Below, piece after piece: positions 7,607 to 15,273 of a DNA stretch of 64,000 bases. Made by a program: the position numbers and the translations under genes. How positions within the stretch are numbered: position 1 is the first letter of the stretch; each line of letters opens with the position of its first letter. The notes beneath the pieces were generated by a model. It did no database searches, was not told the origin of the DNA, and saw nothing but the letters and a program-made list of their open reading frames with translations. The stretch spans positions 1 through 64,000 of the forward strand of contig NZ_JALIRM010000018.1 of assembly GCF_022900255.1 (NCBI RefSeq), in the 5' to 3' direction. This stretch comes from Lederbergia wuyishanensis. Lineage in GTDB: Bacteria; Bacillota; Bacilli; Bacillales; Bacillaceae_C.

Positions 7607-8812
7607 GTGGAAACGATTATCTTTATTGGCTGTAATAAAACTGGAACAAGTGTAGAAGCATTAACAATTGCAAAAGAAATGGGCTATTTAATTGTTTTAT
7701 TTACAGACCGAAAAACGTCCTGCCTCCCCTCCATTGACCGCCAAATTTATTTAAAAAATTTATTTGAGGAAGAGTTCATTTTCAATGAGATTAAGATTTT
7801 AAAAGATGAAGGGCATCAAATTCGAGCATGTATAAGTTTTATTGATCCCTTTGTTTCATATGCTGCAAGCATTTCCAATAGGTTAGGTTCGACAAACATT
7901 TCAGTAAATTCCCTTTCCTTAATGGAAAATAAGATTTTAGTCAGAAATAAACTAAAAGAACACCAAAGTTCACCTTTTTATACAACCATACATGAAAATA
8001 GTTCACTTGAAGAATTTCATAAGAATAATACTCCCTCTTTTCCATTTATTCTAAAAAGCCCAAATTCAAACGGATCAAAAGATGTTATTTTCGTAGATGG
8101 TTTTGAAAAATTTAACAATGCAATTCATCATTTACAAAAAAAAAATATAAATCCCATTTTACTCGAAGAATATATCTCTGGACCCCAATACTTAATTGAA
8201 ATGATTGTACAAAATAATAAAGTATTCATCATAGCCGTCATAGAGCAAGAAGTTGTATATGATGGAACTTTTATAGTCGAAGGATACCTCTATCCTGCTC
8301 AATTAGAAACTGAGGAATATGATAACTTGGTTGAATCTGTAAATGGAATTGTAAAACAACTTGGTTTAACAAATGGTTCATGCCATATTGAAATGAAAAA
8401 TACGCTTGGTGGATGGAAACTAGTCGAAATAAATCCGAGAATGTCCGGCGGAAATATGAACAAGATTATTGAAGAAGGAACAGGAATCAATCTTATTAAA
8501 GAAATTATTAAAATGCATCTTGGAAAAAAACTTTCCATCATTCCTACAAAACATGAATTTGTATATGCCCGCTATTTAACTATAAAGTCGTCTGGGAATC
8601 TCTTAAAAATACATGGTAAAGATGAAGCCTTGAAACATACCGGCGTAAAAATGGTCGACATAAAGGTAAGTGAAGGAGATTTGCTTACCATACCGTACTC
8701 TATGGGGAATCGATACGGATGTGTGATTGCACTTGGAAAATCAAAAGAAGAAGCAAAAGCAAATACCATGAAAGCTGTAAAAGAAATAAGATTTTATTTA
8801 GAACCTCTTTGA
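7607..8812 (+). CDS. ATP-grasp amide ligase, L-amino-acid-ligase (BacD/carnosine-synthase) type, paralog 1
   Basis: The product has 401 residues from a GTG at 7607 (METIIFIGCNKTG). The ATG at 7595 directly abuts the AAAGGA ribosome site, and the GTG start aligns with the start of the paralog at 11792-13009. An N-terminal Rossmann-like pre-ATP-grasp domain is followed by the ATP-binding lysine in FPFILKSPNSNGSKDV, the LLEEYISGPQ hinge, and the metal/ATP motif HIEMK...VEINPRMSGG. A C-terminal lid ends with GNRYGCVIALGKS. The family joins a carboxylate to an amine through an acyl phosphate, typically making dipeptides. It is the first gene of the spore-associated ligase cluster. The substrate is unknown. 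Confidence 0.85.
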   Translation: METIIFIGCNKTGTSVEALTIAKEMGYLIVLFTDRKTSCLPSIDRQIYLKNLFEEEFIFNEIKILKDEGHQIRACISFIDPFVSYAASISNRLGSTNISVNSLSLMENKILVRNKLKEHQSSPFYTTIHENSSLEEFHKNNTPSFPFILKSPNSNGSKDVIFVDGFEKFNNAIHHLQKKNINPILLEEYISGPQYLIEMIVQNNKVFIIAVIEQEVVYDGTFIVEGYLYPAQLETEEYDNLVESVNGIVKQLGLTNGSCHIEMKNTLGGWKLVEINPRMSGGNMNKIIEEGTGINLIKEIIKMHLGKKLSIIPTKHEFVYARYLTIKSSGNLLKIHGKDEALKHTGVKMVDIKVSEGDLLTIPYSMGNRYGCVIALGKSKEEAKANTMKAVKEIRFYLEPL

Positions 8813-8930
8813 GAAAAAGGCTCCAAAAAAATGGGTATTCTAATTAGGTCCATATTTATTAATACTTACACCATCCCCTTTTGTCGGCAATATTATAGAT
8901 AATAAAGGAAGAAAGGGGCTGAAATCTAAA

Positions 8931-9368
8931 TTGCCTAATCAAAACAAAAGGCACACTATATACTACTCGCTAGTCGAACTAAAAGCTATGCAGGACTTAC
9001 TAACTGAATCTTCCTCAAAATACTTTGGTAATAATCTTTCAGATTTAATTGGAGTAGATACAATCCCTTTCATTATGTATACAAATAATGGTTTATTTAA
9101 CCGAATTGGAAGGGATACGACTAAGAATGAAACATTCGTAACAAACTATTTTCGTATTGAATCAATCGATGAAGAAAGCAGAACAGCCACGATTTCTTTG
9201 CTGCGCCCATTCGATATCCACGGAAAAAATACCCTTTCAATCGATGACCTAATCGTACTAAAAAAAACTTCCTCACAAACTAATATTGAATTATCACAGA
9301 TAAAAGCCATCCAGCCATTAGATATAGATTATATAAAAAGAAAGATTATTATTGAACAAAAGTGGTAA
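8931..9368 (+). CDS. CotY/CotZ-like spore coat protein lacking cysteines
   Basis: The product has 145 residues from a TTG start, with GGGG 12 bases upstream. The central region (VDTIPFIMYTNNG, NYFRIESIDEES, ATISLLRPFDIHG) and the end (IKAIQPLDIDYIKRK) follow the conserved pattern of CotY/CotZ outer-coat proteins as I remember it (DT.PF..YT..G, FFRVE, ATL.LL.PFD, CFCAI..L). CotY and CotZ are cysteine-rich and crosslinked; this protein has no cysteine at all, so any assembly must be non-disulfide. It sits inside the ligase cluster and has its own terminator. It is the main local link between the ligases and the spore coat. The assignment rests on remembered patterns, not a search. Confidence 0.6.
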   Translation: MPNQNKRHTIYYSLVELKAMQDLLTESSSKYFGNNLSDLIGVDTIPFIMYTNNGLFNRIGRDTTKNETFVTNYFRIESIDEESRTATISLLRPFDIHGKNTLSIDDLIVLKKTSSQTNIELSQIKAIQPLDIDYIKRKIIIEQKW

Positions 9369-9379
9369 TACAAAAATTT

Positions 9380-9408
9380 TCACTCTAGGATGCATAGGGT
9401 GATTTTTT
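9380..9408 (+). terminator. terminator after the CotZ-like gene
   Basis: TCACTCTA (9380-9387) pairs with TAGGGTGA (9395-9402) with one G-T pair and a 7-base loop, followed by six Ts. Confidence 0.8.
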
Positions 9409-9515
9409 ATTTATAACTACAATCACGTTAAAAACTACACGTCTGTCAGTTACAAAAGAATATGATTATGAATCTAATATACAAGGATTTAAGAAATGAA
9501 AAAGGAGATTATTCA

Positions 9516-11681
9516 ATGACATTGATAGGAATGTTACATCATCGGAAAGACCCGACTACGGTCATTAAGTCATATGCATATGCTGCGGTGGCTAAAGCGG
9601 AAGGTGCAACATTTTTCTACTTTTCCCCTGGTCAAGTTAACTTTACCACCAGTAAAATTAATGGCTACGTGTATGAAAATGGAAAATGGGTAGAAAAGGT
9701 TATGCCTTTCCCAGATGTTATATATAATGCGGGGAGTCCAGAAAAGTTAAATAAGTCAAAAGACATCATTCAAAAATTAAAAGAGAAAATTCCATTTACT
9801 ACGCACTCTATTGGGAATAAGTGGAACGTACAAAAGAGACTAAATGAAGCAAAGGAATTTTCTAACTATCTCATTCCATCCGAAATAATTAAATCCAGCG
9901 ATAGTTTTTTTAAATATGTTGAGACGTTTGATAAAGTTGTTTTTAAACCAATAGATGGAAGAAAGGGTAAAGGTATTTATTTCATTACTAAAAAAGCCGA
10001 TGGTTTTCAGGTACAAACAGATTTAAATAGTAGATTTTATACAACTCAACAATTAACAAATCTTATTAGGGAAAGAGTAAAAAACGGTACCTATATTTTA
10101 CAACCGTATATAACATCAGTAACTAAGTCAGGGCAAGTATTTGATTTTAGACTCCACGTTCAAAAAAATGGAGAAGGAAAATGGGTAATCACGACCATAT
10201 ATCCACGTATTGCCCCAATGGGATCCATTATTGCAAATATTAATAATGGTGGATATACGAATTATTTAGACCCATTTCTAGAACAGGAATTTAAAGACAA
10301 TGCATTCAATATTAAACGAACGCTAGAACATTTTTCATTATCACTTGCAAAACATTTAGATGAGTTACAAATGGTACTCTATGATGAAGTAATCGATGAA
10401 ATTGGAATTGATGTTGGTTTAGACCAAAATAATAAAATATGGATCTATGAAGTGAATTGGCGACCTGGTTGTCCACCTGCTTTTTACTTAGAGTTAGATG
10501 TTGTGACGAATTCTATTCGATACGCCATGTACTTAGCTAAAAATCAACAAACTATAAAAGCACAAATAAGGCAGCTTAAAAGAGAACAAAATAAGGTGAA
10601 AAGGGAACTTCCAATCATAGCTATTACTGGAAGTGCAGGTAAAACAACTTCAAAAGCCTTCCTGGCATCCATTCTTTCAAAGAAATGGAATGTTTTTGAA
10701 TCTAAGGATTATTGGAATACAACAGAACATACAAAGCAACATAAAGAGCTTATTGATCCTTCTCATCAAGCTGTTGTATTGGAATATGGAATGGCATACA
10801 AAGGTGTCATTACAGAGCACTGTAAAATCATCAAACCAAATATTAGCATTGTAACGAATATCGGACTTGCACATGTTGGAAATTTCAATAGTGATATTAG
10901 AGGAGTAGCCCATGCTAAGTCAGAGCTAATACATGGAATGGACCAGCAGGGCTTGCTTATTGTGAATAAAGATGATGCAAATTCTAGATATTTGGAGACA
11001 CAGAGATTTAAAGGAAAGATTCTTACTGTTGGAATAAAATCCGCTGCAGACTATAGAGCCTTTGACGTAAAATATGCTAAAGAGGGAATGGAATTTAAAA
11101 TAAGATTGCAAGGTAAAGTAAATCAACTATATATCCCTATTTTAGGTGAACATCATGTTTATAATGCTCTCAATGCAATTGCAGTTGCAGACCAACTAGG
11201 ATTTTCTCCTATGGATATTAAAGCAGGCTTAATCTTTAAAAAGCCACCAAGAAGATTAACAATCTACAATTGCAAAAATAATATTACAGTCATTGATGAC
11301 ACCGTTCACTCTCACCCACAAGGCGTTCGCGCCGCGATTGACGTGCTCTCCAATATCGGTAAACACCGAACAATTGCCATTATCGGACAAATGAGGGAAT
11401 TAGGTGATTTAAGAGAAGCTGAATATAGAAAACTTGGAGAATATGTAGTAAGCAAAAAGATTGATTACTTAATCACATATGGCTTTAGAACAGATGAAAT
11501 TACTAACCATGCAAAAGCAAAAGGATTTCCTGCACAAAGATTGTATCATTTTACAGATAAAGATAAATTACATGATTTACTGTCAAAAATCATTAGAAGT
11601 AATGATACCATCTTAGTTAAAGGAGCTAGTAAAACAAACATGTTTGAAACCGTGAAGTTTTTAGATGAAAAATATGGCTAA
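9516..11681 (+). CDS. YheC/YheD-type ATP-grasp fused to a Mur ligase (cyanophycin-synthetase-like architecture)
   Basis: The product has 721 residues from the ATG at 9516, where AAAGGAG lies eight bases upstream; the longer frame to 9462 lacks an RBS. Residues 1-350 are a YheC/YheD ATP-grasp: FKPIDGRKGKG (about 144-154), FDFRLHVQKN (about 208) and IGIDVGL...IWIYEVNWRPG (about 293-315). Residues 365-721 are a Mur ligase core: P-loop ITGSAGKTTSK, VLEYGMAYKG, VTNIGLAHVGNF, the lysine in HAKSELI that is carbamylated in the family, GEHHVYNALNAIAVA, and IDDTVHSHPQG at the start of domain 3. Cyanophycin synthetase has the same ATP-grasp then Mur order. Substrates are unknown; a non-ribosomal polyamide or peptide product is inferred. 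Confidence 0.88.
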   Translation: MTLIGMLHHRKDPTTVIKSYAYAAVAKAEGATFFYFSPGQVNFTTSKINGYVYENGKWVEKVMPFPDVIYNAGSPEKLNKSKDIIQKLKEKIPFTTHSIGNKWNVQKRLNEAKEFSNYLIPSEIIKSSDSFFKYVETFDKVVFKPIDGRKGKGIYFITKKADGFQVQTDLNSRFYTTQQLTNLIRERVKNGTYILQPYITSVTKSGQVFDFRLHVQKNGEGKWVITTIYPRIAPMGSIIANINNGGYTNYLDPFLEQEFKDNAFNIKRTLEHFSLSLAKHLDELQMVLYDEVIDEIGIDVGLDQNNKIWIYEVNWRPGCPPAFYLELDVVTNSIRYAMYLAKNQQTIKAQIRQLKREQNKVKRELPIIAITGSAGKTTSKAFLASILSKKWNVFESKDYWNTTEHTKQHKELIDPSHQAVVLEYGMAYKGVITEHCKIIKPNISIVTNIGLAHVGNFNSDIRGVAHAKSELIHGMDQQGLLIVNKDDANSRYLETQRFKGKILTVGIKSAADYRAFDVKYAKEGMEFKIRLQGKVNQLYIPILGEHHVYNALNAIAVADQLGFSPMDIKAGLIFKKPPRRLTIYNCKNNITVIDDTVHSHPQGVRAAIDVLSNIGKHRTIAIIGQMRELGDLREAEYRKLGEYVVSKKIDYLITYGFRTDEITNHAKAKGFPAQRLYHFTDKDKLHDLLSKIIRSNDTILVKGASKTNMFETVKFLDEKYG

Positions 11682-11689
11682 ATATTAAT

Positions 11690-11715
11690 AGGACACCACA
11701 TAAAAAGGGTGTCCT
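11690..11715 (+). terminator. terminator after the ATP-grasp/Mur fusion
   Basis: AGGACACC pairs with GGTGTCCT around a 10-base loop and is followed by TTCAATTT. Its arm sequence is identical to that of the facing terminator at 11779-11802. Confidence 0.75.
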
Positions 11716-11778
11716 TTCAATTTGTTGATAAATTAACTCTCAATTATAAGCCTGGTAAAAATGTTTGTAAACAATATA

Positions 11779-11802
11779 AGGACACCAATTATTAGGTGTC
11801 CT
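11779..11802 (-). terminator. terminator overlapping the 3' end of the convergent ATP-grasp gene
   Basis: AGGACACC (11779-11786) pairs with GGTGTCCT (11795-11802). The stop codon of the minus-strand gene (11792-11794) lies in the loop. On the minus strand it is followed by TATATTGTTT. Confidence 0.65.
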
Positions 11803-13009
11803 CGTTTAAATGGAATGTAATTTCTTTTGCAGCTTTTTTGGCGTTTCTTTTTGCTTCAATCATACTGTCGCCAGTGGCAATTACATATGCGTATCGATGG
11901 CCTAAAGATAATGGGGGTGTAAGTCGTGTCCCTTTTTTCGGCTTAATGTATACCTCTACCACACCTGGGGACTTTTTTGCTCTCCCTCTCCCTGTTACCC
12001 TTTCTAATATACCTTTTTTGGTAACAATCACATATTGTGTATAAATATGATTTTTTTCTTTAGGTTCTAATGAAGGAGTTTCTCCTAGAAATAATTTTAG
12101 TGTTTCCTCGACTAGACTAAAACCATATGCCGCTTTTAACATATTGTTCATAGCCCCGCCGGAAATTCGAGGGTTTATTTCAATGATTTTTAACCCACTA
12201 CCTGTACTTCTTAATTCGAGATGGAGAGTTCCATTCACAATATTAAATTTTGAGACAACTGAATTCAATATCTTTTCAATACTAGACATTAAATATACTG
12301 GAGGATCTACTAGTATCCCATACCCTGTAATAATAAATCTACGACCTCTAATAATTTCCTGCTCGATAATCCCCGCTATCATCACTTTATTATTATGAAT
12401 CATAGCCTCCACTAAGTATTGTTTTCCTTCAATGTATTCCTCAGCAATCATTGCTTCGTTTGGGTTTTTTTCCTGCAAATTTTTAGTATGTCTTATAAAT
12501 TCATCCTTATTCGCAGCAAATAACACATCTTTTGATCCAGTTGATTTAGGAAACTTAACGATTACCGGAAAAGTCATTTTTTCACTAACGGAATCTAAAG
12601 AGTCACCTGGATTAATGATAGAAAATTTTGGCGTGTAACTTTGATCCTTTAAGAATGATCGAGTTTCTTCTTTATTTTCCATAATTTCTATTGCTCTTGA
12701 AGATGTATAATTTATACAGTATTCATCACAAAGCTGCGAAGCAATATGAACATAGGAATCTAAAAAACTAACAATCGTTAAAATTTCATGCCCTCTTTGC
12801 TTCAATTTATTTATTTCGTTTTTCATACTACCATAATTATTTGTATCCACAAATATCATTGCATGAACATCTTTATATACTTTTCTTTGTTGAATCTGTT
12901 TTTCATTTTTCGTGAAAAGGACAGTAAAGTATCCTAACTGTTCTGCAGCTTTAATTGCCTCCCTGCTCGATCCAGATTTATTTGTGCCTATAAAGATTAT
13001 CGTTTTCAA
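11792..13009 (-). CDS. ATP-grasp amide ligase, L-amino-acid-ligase type, paralog 2
   Basis: The product has 405 residues from a TTG at 13009 (MKTIIFIGTNKSGSS), chosen because AGGGAG lies eight bases upstream while the GTG at 13018 overlaps that site. It is clearly related to the 7607-8812 protein throughout. It has TIIFIGTNKSG, the lysine in FPVIVKFPKSTGSKDV, IAEEYIEGKQYLVEAM, TLHLELR, and the metal site IEINPRISGGAMNNM. The C-terminal lid ends LGHRYAYVIATGDS. The catalytic residues appear intact, so both copies are probably active amide ligases, perhaps with different substrates. It is transcribed opposite to the rest of the cluster and is divergent from the MurF-like gene. Confidence 0.85.
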   Translation of the reverse strand: MKTIIFIGTNKSGSSREAIKAAEQLGYFTVLFTKNEKQIQQRKVYKDVHAMIFVDTNNYGSMKNEINKLKQRGHEILTIVSFLDSYVHIASQLCDEYCINYTSSRAIEIMENKEETRSFLKDQSYTPKFSIINPGDSLDSVSEKMTFPVIVKFPKSTGSKDVLFAANKDEFIRHTKNLQEKNPNEAMIAEEYIEGKQYLVEAMIHNNKVMIAGIIEQEIIRGRRFIITGYGILVDPPVYLMSSIEKILNSVVSKFNIVNGTLHLELRSTGSGLKIIEINPRISGGAMNNMLKAAYGFSLVEETLKLFLGETPSLEPKEKNHIYTQYVIVTKKGILERVTGRGRAKKSPGVVEVYIKPKKGTRLTPPLSLGHRYAYVIATGDSMIEAKRNAKKAAKEITFHLNEDT

Positions 13010-13234
13010 ACGGCCCACTCCCTAATAAACTTCAATAAAAACAACTCGATATATATTTATGAAACGAACCGTTTTATGTATAGTTACCTATCATGAAGGA
13101 ACGATTAATACGAAAATTAGTCTTTTTACGGAGAGTAATATGTTTGGGTAGTGGAAAATAAATTAGTATATTCGTACAAGCGATATGTAAAATTAATCAT
13201 ATTATGTCTAACGTGAGAGGAGTGTATTTTCATT

Positions 13235-14659
13235 ATGAAGTCCTTTGATGTTAGAGAAATCAGAACCATCCTTTCCGGAAAATTACTTTACGGATCCGAT
13301 GAGACCATTGTTCATCATGGCGCATACCGTTTTAAACATATAAATAAAAAGCATACTATTTTTTTTTCAAAAAAAAGAATTGTCAATTTTAATCACTTAA
13401 AGGAATTTTTTCCTTTAGTAATTGTAACTCACAGGAATATTAATATGAGTATGCAAACTGAAGGAGTGACGATTATACAAGTAGAAGACACTGATAAAGC
13501 TTATTGGAAATTTGTACATTATTATCGTAGTCTTTTTAACTTACCAGTTGTTGCAATTACCGGAACTTCTGGTAAAACGACAACGAAAGAAATGATTAAG
13601 CATATATTATCTGTTGATAAAAACATTACGGGAACAGGTATAACGAGTAACTCCCGCACTGCACATTTACAATATTTATTAAATATTGATGAAGATACCG
13701 AAGCTGGCGTTTTTGAAACAGCTGTCGGTTCTCCTGGAGATGTTTTGCTGGCTTGTGAATATTACAAACCTTCCATAGGAATCATTACAAATATTGGTGA
13801 ACATCATTTAAATAGATGTAAATCACCTGAGGAATATATTAAAGCAAAAGGGGAAATGGTGGCTGCACTTAAAAATCAAGGAGTACTAATACTCAACGCG
13901 GAAGATGAAAATAGTAAAAAAATAGATTTACAACATTATCAAGGCCGAATAATAAAAGTTGGTAAAGCTGATAGTAGTGATTTTATTGCTAAAAATATTC
14001 AATATAGTAATGATGGAATGGAATTCACATTGAAGTTTAATCAAAAAGAGTATCCTAGTTATGTTCATGGGTATGGAGAACATCAAGTATATAATGCACT
14101 TTCCGCTATAGCAGCTGTAAACGAAATTGGAATTGATCCTACTGAAGCAGTTCAGCGCCTTAAAACATTCCGTAAATTCAACAAACAATTACAAGTTTTA
14201 GATGGTTTAAATGGCTCTACAATTTTAGATGATACTTGGAGCAGCACAACAACCTCATTGGAAGCAGCACTTAAAGTATTAGATGAAATTGGAAAAGGAA
14301 GAAAAAAGATAGCCATAATCGGAACAATTACTGATGTTGGTTCATGGGGATATTATATTCACCAAAAGGCTGGAGAAATAGTAAATAATCACGATGTGGA
14401 TGTACTTATAACAATCGGTATGCATGCAAAAATAATTGCAGATCATGCAGTAAAATGTGGTTTTAAATCCAAAGTTTATACATTTAACAATAGCATTCTC
14501 GTCTACAATTTATTAAGTAAAATTATAGATAAAAATACGATTGTATTGATTAAAAGTGACATGTACAGCAAAGCTATCATTGAACTTGTAGCCAGAATAA
14601 AAGTAAAAGAGAAAGCCAAAAATGTACAATTAACCAATGACAAACACATTGCCGAATAA
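13235..14659 (+). CDS. MurF-like Mur ligase with altered substrate motif
   Basis: The product has 474 residues from an ATG preceded by AGAGGAG, 12 bases upstream. Residues 1-100 resemble the divergent substrate-binding N-domain of MurF. Then come the P-loop ITGTSGKTTTKE (about 107), VFETAVGSPGD, ITNIGEHHLNRCKSPEEYIKAKGEM (with the lysine that is carbamylated in the family) and GEHQVYNALSAIAAV. Domain 3 opens with ILDDTWSSTTTSLEAALKVL. In peptidoglycan MurF this last motif is DDSYNANP, so the NAN substrate loop is replaced. This suggests an amino-acid or peptide acceptor other than UDP-MurNAc-tripeptide. It is not the housekeeping murF by context. The likely role is one step of the local polymer or peptide pathway. 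Confidence 0.8.
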   Translation: MKSFDVREIRTILSGKLLYGSDETIVHHGAYRFKHINKKHTIFFSKKRIVNFNHLKEFFPLVIVTHRNINMSMQTEGVTIIQVEDTDKAYWKFVHYYRSLFNLPVVAITGTSGKTTTKEMIKHILSVDKNITGTGITSNSRTAHLQYLLNIDEDTEAGVFETAVGSPGDVLLACEYYKPSIGIITNIGEHHLNRCKSPEEYIKAKGEMVAALKNQGVLILNAEDENSKKIDLQHYQGRIIKVGKADSSDFIAKNIQYSNDGMEFTLKFNQKEYPSYVHGYGEHQVYNALSAIAAVNEIGIDPTEAVQRLKTFRKFNKQLQVLDGLNGSTILDDTWSSTTTSLEAALKVLDEIGKGRKKIAIIGTITDVGSWGYYIHQKAGEIVNNHDVDVLITIGMHAKIIADHAVKCGFKSKVYTFNNSILVYNLLSKIIDKNTIVLIKSDMYSKAIIELVARIKVKEKAKNVQLTNDKHIAE

Positions 14660-14709
14660 CGATCTCCTTTAATATATTGTAATATCCTATTAGAAAGGAG
14701 GTATTATTT

Positions 14710-15141
14710 ATGGGTGTAGCTTGTACTTGTGGTGTTGAAGTTAATGCATTCTCTGCTGATAATAATGTAAAATTCACTGGTCAAAACGGAACAACAAAAG
14801 GAGATTTAACCTACTTGGCAGATGTTTGCGTAAACTCCCTTGAAACTTCAACCCTATCATTGCAATTTGTTGATACAGAAACTGGCGCAAACTCTTTTAC
14901 ATTCACAGCTAATGCCATTACATCTGTCACATGTAAGAAAGAAGGTCAAAACTGTGTTGTAACTGTAGATGGGACTGGTTTAGTCAATGGTGTACAATTT
15001 CCCTTCGAAGCAGTATTTAGAGATGAAGTAGCAACAGCAGCTAAAGACAATGTTCAAAGCTTTGTCATTACAGGTTTCTTTGACCAAAACGGTGCAGCTC
15101 CTGTACCTCAGGGCTCCATTGTTGCAGTAGGCTGTAATTAA
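14710..15141 (+). CDS. small six-cysteine beta-rich protein of unknown function
   Basis: The product has 143 residues with a very strong ribosome site (AAAGGAGGT, 14694-14702). It begins MGVACTCGVEVNAFSADN and has no signal peptide or membrane segment. Six cysteines are visible: C5 and C7, one in ADVCVNS, one in SVTCKKE, one in QNCVVTV, and one two residues from the C-terminus (VGCN). Alternating V/T/F stretches suggest a beta sandwich. N-terminal and C-terminal cysteines would permit end-to-end disulfide linking, as in spore-surface fibre or crust proteins, but I recognise no family. A strong terminator follows. High expression and a structural or substrate role in the ligase cluster are inferred. 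Confidence 0.8.
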   Translation: MGVACTCGVEVNAFSADNNVKFTGQNGTTKGDLTYLADVCVNSLETSTLSLQFVDTETGANSFTFTANAITSVTCKKEGQNCVVTVDGTGLVNGVQFPFEAVFRDEVATAAKDNVQSFVITGFFDQNGAAPVPQGSIVAVGCN

Positions 15142-15154
15142 GTATAATTCGATT

Positions 15155-15187
15155 AAACTCTTAGCAAAAAATGCTAAGAGTTTTTTC
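15155..15187 (+). terminator. strong terminator after the six-cysteine protein gene
   Basis: A 12-bp perfect stem, AAACTCTTAGCA / TGCTAAGAGTTT, with a 5-base loop, followed by a T-tract. Confidence 0.92.
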
Positions 15188-15273
15188 AATCCCCCACCTA
15201 TTTACCAAAAAATCCAAGAAATTATTTCTTAAGCAGAATAACTTAAATTACGGATCACTAAGGGGATGAACAT

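Noticed and set aside
13198-13206. CATATTATG as a sporulation sigma-factor -10 before the MurF-like gene
   Set aside because: It misses one consensus position for sigma-K, and no -35 lies at the right distance for sigma-K or sigma-E.
13235-14659. Housekeeping murF
   Set aside because: The domain-3 substrate motif is replaced, and the context is a coat/ligase cluster rather than ddl-murF or a cell-wall operon.
14710-15141. Endospore appendage (Ena, DUF3992) subunit
   Set aside because: Terminal cysteines and beta content are suggestive, but I cannot align the sequence with Ena proteins from memory.
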